The notes under the pieces: model-generated
The model's database searches: none
What the model was told of the DNA's origin: nothing
The model's input: only the letters and a program-made list of their open reading frames with translations
Part shown: positions 16,848 to 25,867 of the stretch, piece after piece
How positions within the stretch are numbered: position 1 is the stretch's first letter
Layout of the letters: every line of letters starts with the position of its first letter
Assembly: GCF_001419985.1 (NCBI RefSeq)
Contig: NZ_LJAL01000007.1
Coordinates: 119,161-183,160, forward strand
DNA: 64,000 bases
Direction of reading: 5' to 3'
Source of the DNA: Loktanella sp. 5RATIMAR09
GTDB taxonomy: Bacteria; Pseudomonadota; Alphaproteobacteria; Rhodobacterales; Rhodobacteraceae
Translations under genes and position numbers: made by a program

Positions 16848-17720
16848 TTAGCGCGACATAAAGTAGTTCATCGGAAGCTTGAGATAGGACCGTCCGTTCT
16901 CTTCCGCCTCGGGTAACCGGCCACCGCGAATGTTGACTTGAAGTGCTGCCAACATCAGCTTTGGCAAAGGCAAAGTCTGATCGCGGGCATCGCGTACTGT
17001 GCGAAAACTATCCTCGGACGGATCATCCTTAAAATGGATGTTGCATGCCTTATGCGCAGCAACCGTCGCTTCGCAGGCCGCATCGCGCCCGTCCGGGGCG
17101 TAGTCGTGCCCGACGAAAATACGCGTGCTGTCGGGCAGCGCCAAAATGGCCTGAATACTGTTGTAAAGAGCCTTGGAACTTCCGCCGGGAAAGTCGGCGC
17201 GGGATGATCCGCTGTCCGGCATCATGAGCGTGTCATGCACAAAGGCGGCATCTCCCGCCACATAGGTGATGGATGCGAGCGTGTGACCGGGCGAAAACAT
17301 GACCTTCACCGGGACGTTCCCGACCATGAATTCCGCGCCATCCTCAAACAGGTGGTCCCACTGGCTTCCGTCGACGGGAAAATCTGCCGGCAGGTTGTAG
17401 ATGTCCTTCCACAGCTTTTGAACACCGGTCACCTGTGCGCCGATGCCTGTTTGCGCCCCCAGCTTTTCAGCCAGCCACGGCGCTGCGGAAAAGTGGTCCG
17501 CATGCGGGTGTGTGTCGAGAACCCAGACAACCTCAATACCTGCATCCTGAACGTAAGCGAGGATTTTTTCCGCATTGGCCGTCGATGTGGCCCCTGCAAG
17601 CGGATCAAAATCCAGTACAGGGTCGATGATCGCACCTTGCATGGTACCGGGGTCGTGGAACACGTACTGCCAGCTTCCTGTCGGCGCGTCCCAGAAAGGT
17701 TTCACGATAGGGTTTGACAT
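16848..17720 (-). CDS. Persulfide dioxygenase, metallo-beta-lactamase fold (Blh/ETHE1 type)
   Basis: The 290-residue protein has the metallo-hydrolase motif THPHADH (His71, His73, Asp75, His76), a later SPGHTLAS histidine, Asp at HDTLMMP and FVGHDY near the C-terminus. Two acidic/histidine iron ligands typical of ETHE1-type persulfide dioxygenases are thus present in order. Members of about 290 residues are often called Blh or SdoA and are found in SqrR/BigR-controlled sulfide clusters. The enzyme would oxidise glutathione persulfide to sulfite in the cytoplasm, downstream of sulfide oxidation. A glyoxalase II activity is less likely given the context and length. Confidence 0.85.
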   Translation of the reverse strand: MSNPIVKPFWDAPTGSWQYVFHDPGTMQGAIIDPVLDFDPLAGATSTANAEKILAYVQDAGIEVVWVLDTHPHADHFSAAPWLAEKLGAQTGIGAQVTGVQKLWKDIYNLPADFPVDGSQWDHLFEDGAEFMVGNVPVKVMFSPGHTLASITYVAGDAAFVHDTLMMPDSGSSRADFPGGSSKALYNSIQAILALPDSTRIFVGHDYAPDGRDAACEATVAAHKACNIHFKDDPSEDSFRTVRDARDQTLPLPKLMLAALQVNIRGGRLPEAEENGRSYLKLPMNYFMSR

Positions 17721-17836
17721 GGGTTTTCTCCTTCATCTTTGATTGCCGCACCCATTGCGCGGCAACCTTACGTTTGTTGCGTGCGGCATGGCCTTAGCTG
17801 ACGGGGTGGATTGGTACGACACCCACCCGCATACCG

Positions 17837-18289
17837 TCAGAAAGCACGTGTCGAAAAATACCAATCGACGGTATTATACCCTTCACGACCGCGGGCCATC
17901 GCCGCCTCAGGTGTGGCCGGCGTCGGTACAATCACCTCATCACCCGACTTCCAGTTTTCAGGCATCGCGCATTGGTTCGCGTCTGCGGTTTGCAACGCAA
18001 CAAGCAAGCGATGGATTTCGTCAACTGACCGCCCCGCATTCATCGGATAATACACCATCGCGCGCAAAACACATTCGGGATCAATAATAATTGTCGCACG
18101 GACGGCGGCAGTATCAGACGCACCCGGCTGGATCATCCCGTAAGCTTGGGCAACCGCCATATTCAGGTCGGCGATGGTCGGGAAACGGATTTCGACGCCG
18201 AAGTTTTCCTTGATGTTCAGCATCCATGCGATGTGGCTGTAATGGCTGTCGATCGACGGACGCAGCAGTCCGGTGTTCATCGCAGGCAA
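17837..18289 (-). pseudogene. Peroxiredoxin (Prx6/AhpC-like) missing its N-terminal half
   Basis: The frame encodes 150 residues that match only the C-terminal two thirds of a 1-Cys/Prx6-type peroxiredoxin: IDSHYSHIAWMLNI, FPTIADLNMAVAQAYGMI, then RATIIIDPE, MVYYPMNAGRSVDEI and a C-terminal tail ending in WYFS. The thioredoxin-fold N-terminus with the peroxidatic PVCT[TS]E cysteine is absent. Only 83 bases lie between the ATG at 18289 and the stop of the ATPase gene at 18373, and they do not encode the missing part in the frame I checked. The first 11 residues look unrelated to the family. It is most likely a remnant left by a deletion at the junction, inactive as a peroxidase. Confidence 0.75.
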
Positions 18290-18372
18290 CTATCCTGCCC
18301 GTCCGCCCGGCCGGTTCATTGTTGCGGCAAAACCGTAAGCGCAGGGCCTGCGCGACACCCCCGTCGGATCAC

Positions 18373-21087
18373 TCATCCCCCATGGGCTTTGTCATGACGG
18401 CTCAACCAGTCCGGTCCCGCAATAATATGCCAGCACTGTCCCAGAAAAAGCGGCACCAGACTTGCCCCCACAGCGAGGGCCAGCCCATCCCAGCCGGGAT
18501 CCGGCAGACCAAGAAGACGCGCAAGCCATGGCACCCACAGCGCCAGACCGATCAGCCCGAGGCAGAGCACAATTGCACCCCAGACATAGACGTTGCGCGT
18601 AACCTCATTTCTGAACACCCCCGCACCGGGATCACGGACGTTGAACACATTCCAAAGTTGCGCCAGTGCCAAAGTCAGAAAAGCAACCGTAATCGCAGCC
18701 CCGCTTTCCAGACCAAGCCAATAAAGCGCGAGGACAAAGGCCGCGAGTGTGGCGACGGTAATGGCAGCCCCCAGAATCCCGATCAACACCCATCTTGGGC
18801 GGTTGACGATCTCTTGTGCAGGATCGCGCGGTGGTTTTTGCATGATATTCTCGTCACCGCGCCCCAGACCAAGCGCGAACGCCGGAAACACATCGGTGAC
18901 GAGGTTCAGAAACAGGATCTGCAACGGCAACAAAGGCGTGGGCAACCCAGCCCCAACCGCAATGCCAACCACAAGAACCTCACTGACGTTGCATGACATC
19001 AGATAGACAACGAACTTGCGAATATTGTCGAAAATCACGCGGCCCTGACGCATCGCGGCGATGATGGTTGCAAAGGCATCATCCTGCAAAACCATATGCG
19101 CCGCCTCTTGCGCGACCTGTGTGCCAAGCTGCCCCATCGCGATGCCGATATCGGCTTTCTTGAGGGCCGGTGCATCGTTGACCCCGTCACCGGTCATTGC
19201 AACGATATGCCCCGATTTCTGGTACAATGATACCAGCTTGAGTTTTGTGTCAGGGGCCACACGGGCAAAAACATCCGCTGCCAGTACACGTGCGCGCTCT
19301 TGTTCACTGATCCGGTCAGCATCCAGACCGGCCAGTTCGCGGCCTTCAACCACCGTCAGATCACCACGCCCCAAACCCGCCTCTCGTGCTATCGTTTCGG
19401 CCGTATTGGCGTGATCGCCGGTCATCATGACAACACGGACGCCCGCCTTGCGGCCTGCCGCGATTGCATCCGGCACGTCAGCGCGCACCGGATCAAGCAG
19501 GCACACCAGACCGACCAGCGTCAGCCCCTCATAAGGTGCCGCATCTTGGCTATCGACGTGCTTCATCGCCAACGCCAGCAATCGCAGGCCTTCGCCCGCT
19601 GCCGCTGCACCCCGATCTTTGCAGTCCTGTCGTGCGCGGTCGTCCATGTCGCGCGTCCCGTCTGCTGTCAGGATCTGCTGGCATACGTCAATCACGGCTT
19701 CGGGTGCCCCTTTCACGGCCACCAGATAGCCCTCAGCGGCGCGATGGACGGTCGCCATCATCTTGCTGTCCGGATCAAACGCGTGTTGGTGGACTTTTGC
19801 ATTTCCTTCTGGCAATCCACTTCGCCCGAACCCGACCTTCTGGGCAAGCGACAGAAGCGCGACTTCCATCGGATCGCCTGAGTGATGGTGCTTTGTGCCG
19901 TCGCCTAAATCGGCATTATTGCACAACGCCCCGATCCGGATCGCCCAAGCAAGGCGGTCATCATTCGCGGGATCGACTGTATTCCCTTGATGAACAAATC
20001 TGCGCGCGTCGCCATCGCTTTCGACTTTCACATCAGCCTCAGCCAGCAGATACCGCACTGCGCTCATGCGGTTTTCGGTCAGCGTCCCCGTCTTGTCTGT
20101 CAAAATCACCGTGGTGGCCCCAAGTGTTTCGACGGATGACAGGCGCCTGATCAACGCGTTGCGTTGGCTCATCCGCCACATCCCGTGCGCAAGGCTTAGC
20201 GTCGCGACAACGGGCAATCCTTCGGGAACCGCAGCAACGGCCAATGCGACACCGGTCTGCACCATCCCGGCCGCGTCATGGCCACGCAGAATACCCATCA
20301 CGACCGTCAAGGCCGCCAGCGACAGTGTCAGCCAGACCAGCCGATGTCCCAGCTTGTCCAGCCTGCGTTCCAGCGGGGCGGCATCGCTTTGCGCTGTTTG
20401 CGCCAGATCGCTGATTTGGCCGATTTCAGTATCCATGCCCGTCGCAACAACCACCCCCGCCCCGGTGCCAAGGGTGATCGCTGTACCCTTGAAAGCCATG
20501 CTTGTGCGGTCGCCCAAAGAGGCATCCAACGCGGTCGGGTCTGTTGATTTGATAACCGGCACAGATTCTCCGGTCAGCACGGACTCGTCCACCATGACAT
20601 GCGAGACCTCGGTCAGGCGCAGATCTGCAGTCACCACATCGCCAGCCTCGAGAATCACCACATCGCCGGGGACGATCTCGTGTGCGTCGATCTTGCGCAC
20701 ATCGCCGCCGCGTCGTACCCGCGTTTGCACTTCGGCAAGTTGCATCAGGGCCTCCATCGCGCGGGCGGCCCTGAGTTCAGTGAAGAAACCGATGGCCCCG
20801 TTTATCAGCAGTACGACAGCAATTGCGATCCCTTCTGCAATGTCCCCCAGAACGAAAGACATGATCGCAGCAACAGCAAGCAGCCAGACGATGATGCCTT
20901 TGAACTGGTGCACAAGGATCGATAGCGTGCTTTTCTCTTTCTGTCGTCGCAGCCGGTTCGGCCCATCGGAAGCCAGCCGTGCCCGCGCCTGTGATGGATC
21001 AAGCCCCTGCGCAGGATCGACGCCCAACCGGTCGCCGATTTCTTGCACAGACTGCACATGCGGGTTCTCAACGCGGTTTTTGGACAT
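18373..21087 (-). CDS. P-type cation-transporting ATPase (P2-type, Ca2+/Na+-like)
   Basis: The 904-residue protein has the phosphorylation site Asp331 in DKTGTLT, the TGES dephosphorylation loop at 172-175, the PEGLP motif of transmembrane helix 4 (288-292), KGAPE in the nucleotide domain and the hinge TGDGVND. An N-terminal cation-ATPase segment (about 10-70) and six C-terminal helices complete a P2-type architecture close to SERCA/PMR1-like and bacterial calcium or sodium pumps. PEGLP excludes a CPx heavy-metal pump. The start is set at the ATG at 21087; an upstream in-frame start at 21159 is possible. The transported ion cannot be fixed from sequence alone. No functional link with the sulfide genes is evident. 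Confidence 0.88.
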   Translation of the reverse strand: MSKNRVENPHVQSVQEIGDRLGVDPAQGLDPSQARARLASDGPNRLRRQKEKSTLSILVHQFKGIIVWLLAVAAIMSFVLGDIAEGIAIAVVLLINGAIGFFTELRAARAMEALMQLAEVQTRVRRGGDVRKIDAHEIVPGDVVILEAGDVVTADLRLTEVSHVMVDESVLTGESVPVIKSTDPTALDASLGDRTSMAFKGTAITLGTGAGVVVATGMDTEIGQISDLAQTAQSDAAPLERRLDKLGHRLVWLTLSLAALTVVMGILRGHDAAGMVQTGVALAVAAVPEGLPVVATLSLAHGMWRMSQRNALIRRLSSVETLGATTVILTDKTGTLTENRMSAVRYLLAEADVKVESDGDARRFVHQGNTVDPANDDRLAWAIRIGALCNNADLGDGTKHHHSGDPMEVALLSLAQKVGFGRSGLPEGNAKVHQHAFDPDSKMMATVHRAAEGYLVAVKGAPEAVIDVCQQILTADGTRDMDDRARQDCKDRGAAAAGEGLRLLALAMKHVDSQDAAPYEGLTLVGLVCLLDPVRADVPDAIAAGRKAGVRVVMMTGDHANTAETIAREAGLGRGDLTVVEGRELAGLDADRISEQERARVLAADVFARVAPDTKLKLVSLYQKSGHIVAMTGDGVNDAPALKKADIGIAMGQLGTQVAQEAAHMVLQDDAFATIIAAMRQGRVIFDNIRKFVVYLMSCNVSEVLVVGIAVGAGLPTPLLPLQILFLNLVTDVFPAFALGLGRGDENIMQKPPRDPAQEIVNRPRWVLIGILGAAITVATLAAFVLALYWLGLESGAAITVAFLTLALAQLWNVFNVRDPGAGVFRNEVTRNVYVWGAIVLCLGLIGLALWVPWLARLLGLPDPGWDGLALAVGASLVPLFLGQCWHIIAGPDWLSRHDKAHGG

Positions 21088-21246
21088 CAGTGTTTCTGCC
21101 TTGTGGGCTAAGGGTGCGCCAATCTGCGCGCCAGAGGTTTCCGGCGAAACCTGGCACATTCCCCAGATGTCGCTTTGACTCTGATCAATCAGCCGCCAAG
21201 TGGCGGAAGACCCAACAGACTTCCGCTCTGTGTCCGTAGACCGCCC

Positions 21247-21942
21247 TTAGAGCGCAAGATCCGCCATAAGTGCCTCTTTCGTGTAATCCTCTTTCGCCGC
21301 CGTCCGCTTGACCCTGCCCTGTTCCATCACGGTGAAAGTATCCGCGATCCGGTAAGCAAAATCGGCGTTCTGCTCGACCAGAACGATGGCCATCCGGCCC
21401 TCATCACGCAGTGTTTCGAGCGCATCGCCGATCTGCTGGATCACATTGGGCTGGATGCCTTCGGTCGGTTCATCCAGCAAAAGAACCTTTGGTTTCGTAA
21501 TCAACGCGCGGGCGATGGCAAGCTGCTGTTGCTGCCCGCCCGACAGGTCACCACCACGCCGCGTCTGCATATCCCGCAGCACAGGAAAGAGATCGAAAAT
21601 ATAGTCAGGAATGGCATGTTCCGCCTTTGGCAAACAGGCGAAACCTGTCTCAAGATTTTCCAGTACGCTCATCATCGCAAAAACCTCGCGCCCTTGCGGG
21701 ACATAGGCGATGCCTGCCCGCGCCGCGTGATAGGCCGAGGTCAGTTGTACCGGCGCTCCTGCAACCGTGGCAACACCTGCAGCGATCGCGTGCCGCCCCG
21801 AAATCGCCTTGAGCAAGCTGGTCTTGCCGACACCGTTGTTGCCCATGACAGCTGTGATCTTCCCCGTTTCAGCCTGAAGCGAGATATCAAACAGGATCTG
21901 GCTCTGCCCGTATTTCAGATCAAAGTTCTGCACATCAAGCAT
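21247..21942 (-). CDS. urtE: Urea ABC transporter ATP-binding protein UrtE
   Basis: The protein has 231 residues with Walker A GNNGVGKTS, signature LSGGQQQQLAIARAL and Walker B LLLDEPTEGIQP, which together with the LivF-like length mark the second ATPase of a branched-chain/urea-type transporter. It is the last gene of urtABCDE. The start is placed at the ATG at 21942 (MLDVQNFDLKYG), which matches the family and overlaps the urtD stop by eight bases; an ATG at 21966 would extend it by eight residues. It energises high-affinity urea uptake together with UrtD. Confidence 0.92.
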   Translation of the reverse strand: MLDVQNFDLKYGQSQILFDISLQAETGKITAVMGNNGVGKTSLLKAISGRHAIAAGVATVAGAPVQLTSAYHAARAGIAYVPQGREVFAMMSVLENLETGFACLPKAEHAIPDYIFDLFPVLRDMQTRRGGDLSGGQQQQLAIARALITKPKVLLLDEPTEGIQPNVIQQIGDALETLRDEGRMAIVLVEQNADFAYRIADTFTVMEQGRVKRTAAKEDYTKEALMADLAL

Positions 21943-22684
21943 GGGCGCGCCCCAAATAGACATCAATCACGGTTTGGTTCGAGGTCACATGATCAAGGCT
22001 GCCTTCCGCCAAAACCGCCCCTTCGTGCAGGACGGTGACCTTGCAATCAAGACGGCGAACGAACTCCATATCGTGTTCCACCACGACAACAGCCCGCGTC
22101 TTGGCCGCTTCTTTGAGTATGTCCGTGGTCTTTTCACGCTCTTCGGGTGTCATACCTGCCGCAGGTTCATCCACCAGCATCAAGCGCGGCTCTTGCGCCA
22201 GCAGCATTCCGATTTCGAGCCATTGTTTTTGGCCATGGCTCAACTCACCCGCCACGCGGGTCAGGCTATCGGACAGACCAACCTGTCCTGCGATGTCTTC
22301 GATCCGTTCCGCATTGGATCCGGTTTTCTTATGCATCAGCACCGCAAAAGGCCCCCGGGGGTTTTTGAGTGCCATGGCAAGGTTCTGCCGCACCGTCTGC
22401 GCCTCGAACACAGTGGGTTTCTGGAACTTCCGCCCGATCCCTTCGCGGGCAATCTGGCTTTCGGACATGCCAAGAAGCGAGATGTTCCGCTCGCCCCAGA
22501 TCACGTGACCCGTGTCAGGCTTTGTCTTGCCCGTCACGATATCCATAAAGGTCGTTTTACCGGCCCCGTTCGGGCCGATGATGGCGCGCAACTCGGTCGG
22601 GGCGAAATTGATCGACAGGTTATTGATCGCACGGAACCCGTCAAAGGTGACAGTCACACCGGAGACTTCCAAAAGCATGCTCAT
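21935..22684 (-). CDS. urtD: Urea ABC transporter ATP-binding protein UrtD
   Basis: The 249-residue LivG-type ATPase shows Walker A GPNGAGKTT, signature LSHGQKQWLEIGMLL, and Walker B LMLVDEPAAGMTPEE. The LSHGQKQWLEIGM segment is characteristic of UrtD rather than of LivG. Its start overlaps the urtC stop by four bases, so translation is coupled. It forms the ATPase pair with UrtE at the inner face of the membrane. Confidence 0.93.
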   Translation of the reverse strand: MSMLLEVSGVTVTFDGFRAINNLSINFAPTELRAIIGPNGAGKTTFMDIVTGKTKPDTGHVIWGERNISLLGMSESQIAREGIGRKFQKPTVFEAQTVRQNLAMALKNPRGPFAVLMHKKTGSNAERIEDIAGQVGLSDSLTRVAGELSHGQKQWLEIGMLLAQEPRLMLVDEPAAGMTPEEREKTTDILKEAAKTRAVVVVEHDMEFVRRLDCKVTVLHEGAVLAEGSLDHVTSNQTVIDVYLGRAHA

Positions 22685-23847
22685 GATTGCTTCCTCACCA
22701 ACAGGTCAAAGAGGCCGCCAATCCCTTTGGGGAAGAACAGTGTAACGGCTACAAACGAGAAGCCCAAGAGCACCAGCCACCAATCGGTCCATTGGATGAC
22801 ATAGAACCCCAGGTTGATATTGGGCGCGCCGCCGCCGGTGAACCAACTCGACAACAGCGACACAAAGGCCGCACCGATCACCGCGCCATAAAGCCGCCCG
22901 CGCCCGCCGATGGCGACCCAGACCGCAAGATAAATCGACGCGATGGGCGCGATTTCACCGGGGTTGATGATACCTGCCTGCGGATAATAGAGCGCCCCTG
23001 CGATGCCTGCGACAACCGCAGTGGTCGTGAAAACAAAGAGTTTGTAGCTTTCTACGTGATAGCCAAGAAACCGTACCCGCGCCTCGTTATCGCGGATGCC
23101 TTTGATCACACTGCCCATTTTGCCTGACACGATCCATGCAAAGAAAACATATCCGGCGGCCAATGCCACGGCCGAGGCGATGAAGAACACAACCGAGATG
23201 CTTGCCTGCGACGCATCCTCAAATCCCGGGATATTTTGCAGGCCCGACAGTCCGTTGTTGCCACGCAGGCCGCTGTCGTTCTGGAACAGGTACAGCGCAA
23301 GGGCCAGCGTCATCGCTTGGGTCAGGATCGACAGATAGACCCCCGTCACCCGTGACCGGAACGCCAGCCAGCCAAAGACCAGCGCCAGCAGACCCGGCAC
23401 AAGCACAACCATCAGCAATTGCAACAGCAGACTGTCAGCAAAGCCCCAGATCCATGGGAATTCCGAACTGCCCACAACCCCGAATATCTGGTTACCGATG
23501 GCGTCGGATACTTCCTGCGGGGTTGGCGGAATGGGTTGACCTGCGAAGCTTTCAATCACGATCCCTTCGGTGCGGGCGTACATCAACCACATGCCGACGG
23601 CATAGCCGCCAATGCCAAAGAATGCGAAATGCCCCAGTGACAGGATCCCGCAATAGCCCCAGACCACGTCCATTGCGATTGCGACAAGGCAGAGGCAAAG
23701 CGTCTTACCCAGCGTCTTGACGAATGAGGTCGAGATCAGGTCGACGCCCGTGACCTCGGACAGAAGTGTGACGACGATGGTGAATACCGCAAGGATCGCG
23801 ATGAACCACAGGACTGAAGGGTTCTCGGCAAGGAATGATTTCCGCAT
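22681..23847 (-). CDS. urtC: Urea ABC transporter permease UrtC
   Basis: This is a 388-residue permease of the LivM type with about nine hydrophobic helices. The segments GYCGILSLGHFAFFGIGGYAVGMWLM and GRGRLYGAVIGA are typical of UrtC. The gene lies three bases after urtB and overlaps urtD, as in other urt operons. It pairs with UrtB to make the urea channel. Confidence 0.93.
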   Translation of the reverse strand: MRKSFLAENPSVLWFIAILAVFTIVVTLLSEVTGVDLISTSFVKTLGKTLCLCLVAIAMDVVWGYCGILSLGHFAFFGIGGYAVGMWLMYARTEGIVIESFAGQPIPPTPQEVSDAIGNQIFGVVGSSEFPWIWGFADSLLLQLLMVVLVPGLLALVFGWLAFRSRVTGVYLSILTQAMTLALALYLFQNDSGLRGNNGLSGLQNIPGFEDASQASISVVFFIASAVALAAGYVFFAWIVSGKMGSVIKGIRDNEARVRFLGYHVESYKLFVFTTTAVVAGIAGALYYPQAGIINPGEIAPIASIYLAVWVAIGGRGRLYGAVIGAAFVSLLSSWFTGGGAPNINLGFYVIQWTDWWLVLLGFSFVAVTLFFPKGIGGLFDLLVRKQS

Positions 23848-23850
23848 GAC

Positions 23851-25794
23851 TTAATCCGCCGCCGCACGGCCTTTGAGGGCGACGATGCCCTTTGGCCGGA
23901 ATTGAATGAACAGGATGATGAAAAGGATCATGTAGGTCTGTGCGGCCAGCGTGTTGGACGGGTTCAACCACTCGATCCCCTTTTGCAGGAAACCGATCAG
24001 GGACGCGCCGGCCAGTGTCCCCCAGACATTGCCCACACCGCCCACGACCACGGTCATAAAGCTTTGGACAATGTAATCCGCGCCCATCTCGGAGGTCACT
24101 TTCGCATAAAGTCCAATCGCGACACCGGCGATGCCTGCAATGCCGGACCCCAGCCCGAAGGTCAGCATATTGATCTTGTCAGGATTGATCCCCATCGAGG
24201 CCGCCATGCCGGGGTTTTGCGTCACGGCACGCACTTCCAGCCCCAGCCGCGTACGTTTGAGGACAAACAGGATCAGGCCCAGAAACAAAAGTGCCAAAAC
24301 GAAAATCGCGATGCGGATATAGCTGATCGCAATCACATCGTTGAATACAAGTGCCCCGCTGAGCCATTCAGGTGACGTGAGCGGACGTGCCTGGGTGCCG
24401 AAGATGTTCTTGGCGAGTTGCTGCAAGGCAATCGAGATGCCGAAGGTCGCCAGCAAGGTCTCAAGCGGGCGGTGATAGAGATGCCGGATCACAAGCCGTT
24501 CCATCGCGACACCGGCCCCGAAAGTGATCGCAAAGGCCAAAGGCAGTGCTATGATGATCGACAGCGTATAGTCCGGCACAAATTGCTGCACCACAAAGCC
24601 CGTATAGGCGCCCATCATGATAAATTCGCCATGGGCCATGTTGATCACGCCCATCACGCCAAACGTGATAGCAAGACCAATGGCCGCGAGGAAATAGATC
24701 GAGGCCAGCGACAGCGCATCCAGCCCCAGATCAATGCCCTGGCTTACGGCAACGCGGGTTTCAACGGCCGCCAGCGCCCTTTGGGCGGCATCCGTGATGA
24801 CCGGATCGGGTTCATCGTATTGCAGATAAAAGACATGTGCCGCGATCGCCGCCTCTTGCGCCTCGGGCGTCACGCGCGGGGCGACCAGACCCGCGGCCGC
24901 AAGTGCATCATAGGCTGCCGCACGTGCGGCATCTGTGTTCAGGGAACGGACCGCCACCCCACCGACCATGCCACCTGCGATATTGGCGACAAGCGCGTCA
25001 CGGATTTGGGCCTTGGTCACAAGCGCAGGTGCAAGCTCTGCTACGACCAGCCGGTCATAAGCGTCCTGCGCATTCAGGTCGGCACCAATCGTCAGCACTT
25101 GTGCGATATTGGCATCATCGGGGACAGATTGGGCGACCTGCGGCCGGGTCGATAAAACGGTGTTCAGCACCGCACGGACATCCACCGAAAGATCATCGGC
25201 CATACCTGCGATGGCCGTGATCCGCGCGTCTTGCGTTTCGCCAAACAGGACCGCCAACATACCGGCAAGCCGCGCCTTTGTCTCTCTCAGGGCCGGGTCA
25301 GGTTCGTCCGCGATCGAGGCCTGCAGCGGTCCAAGCTGGCTGGCATCCATGCTACGTGCAATCGCATCAACGGCGGCTTGGCGTTTGGTGATATCGGGAT
25401 CAGAGAGCTGGAATTGCACCAGCGCATCCCCAATGGCGCGCCGCACGCCGCCATTCGGGCGGGCCTCGGTCAGGCCATCATCATTCGCAACCGTGGTTGT
25501 CGTGCCCGTGTCGAGGTCTTCAAGTGTGATCGCGTCATCCACTTCAACCGCGCGGAAAAACAAACCGTCACTGTCACGCCGTACAATCTCGCGGTCGCGC
25601 CATGCCTCCAGAAAAGGCAGCGCCTGTGGCAGGCCGCTGGCAACCAGATCATCAAGCACCACACCGACACTTTGGCGACCGGGGCTCAACACCTCGTCCT
25701 GATGGGTTTGCAGGATGTCTTGCAGGGTTTGCGCTTGCAAGGATGCAGGCAGGATCAGGCACAAGGACAGCGCCAAAGAAAGCAATCGCAGCAT
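23851..25794 (-). CDS. urtB: Urea ABC transporter permease UrtB with long N-terminal extension
   Basis: The 647-residue protein has a signal peptide (1-21), a soluble region of about 320 residues with Ala-rich helices and repeated AVD/LSD segments, and a LivH-type permease of about 290 residues (GVINMAHGEFIMMGAYTGF, then GGVGNVWGTLAGA). The periplasmic-looking extension is the feature that separates UrtB from LivH, so the full length is normal for the family. The gene is separated from urtA by a strong hairpin at 25830-25857. Confidence 0.92.
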   Translation of the reverse strand: MLRLLSLALSLCLILPASLQAQTLQDILQTHQDEVLSPGRQSVGVVLDDLVASGLPQALPFLEAWRDREIVRRDSDGLFFRAVEVDDAITLEDLDTGTTTTVANDDGLTEARPNGGVRRAIGDALVQFQLSDPDITKRQAAVDAIARSMDASQLGPLQASIADEPDPALRETKARLAGMLAVLFGETQDARITAIAGMADDLSVDVRAVLNTVLSTRPQVAQSVPDDANIAQVLTIGADLNAQDAYDRLVVAELAPALVTKAQIRDALVANIAGGMVGGVAVRSLNTDAARAAAYDALAAAGLVAPRVTPEAQEAAIAAHVFYLQYDEPDPVITDAAQRALAAVETRVAVSQGIDLGLDALSLASIYFLAAIGLAITFGVMGVINMAHGEFIMMGAYTGFVVQQFVPDYTLSIIIALPLAFAITFGAGVAMERLVIRHLYHRPLETLLATFGISIALQQLAKNIFGTQARPLTSPEWLSGALVFNDVIAISYIRIAIFVLALLFLGLILFVLKRTRLGLEVRAVTQNPGMAASMGINPDKINMLTFGLGSGIAGIAGVAIGLYAKVTSEMGADYIVQSFMTVVVGGVGNVWGTLAGASLIGFLQKGIEWLNPSNTLAAQTYMILFIILFIQFRPKGIVALKGRAAAD

Positions 25795-25829
25795 GTGGAT
25801 TCAAGCCGATATTGTGAGGAATGAAATGT

Positions 25830-25857
25830 CAGGGACGCATTGGATCATGCGTCCCTG
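25830..25857 (-). terminator. Intercistronic stem-loop between urtA and urtB
   Basis: CAGGGACGCAT and ATGCGTCCCTG make a perfect 11-bp stem with a 6-base loop in the 73-base gap between urtA and urtB. There is no T-tract after it on the reverse strand, so it is more likely a partial terminator or mRNA 3'-end stabiliser that lets the binding protein be made in excess over the membrane subunits. Confidence 0.6.
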
Positions 25858-25867
25858 ATCGGCTGCT

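Noticed and set aside
21193..21206. Hairpin CCGCCA-AG-TGGCGG between urtE and the ATPase gene
   Set aside because: The loop is too small and no T-tract follows on either strand.
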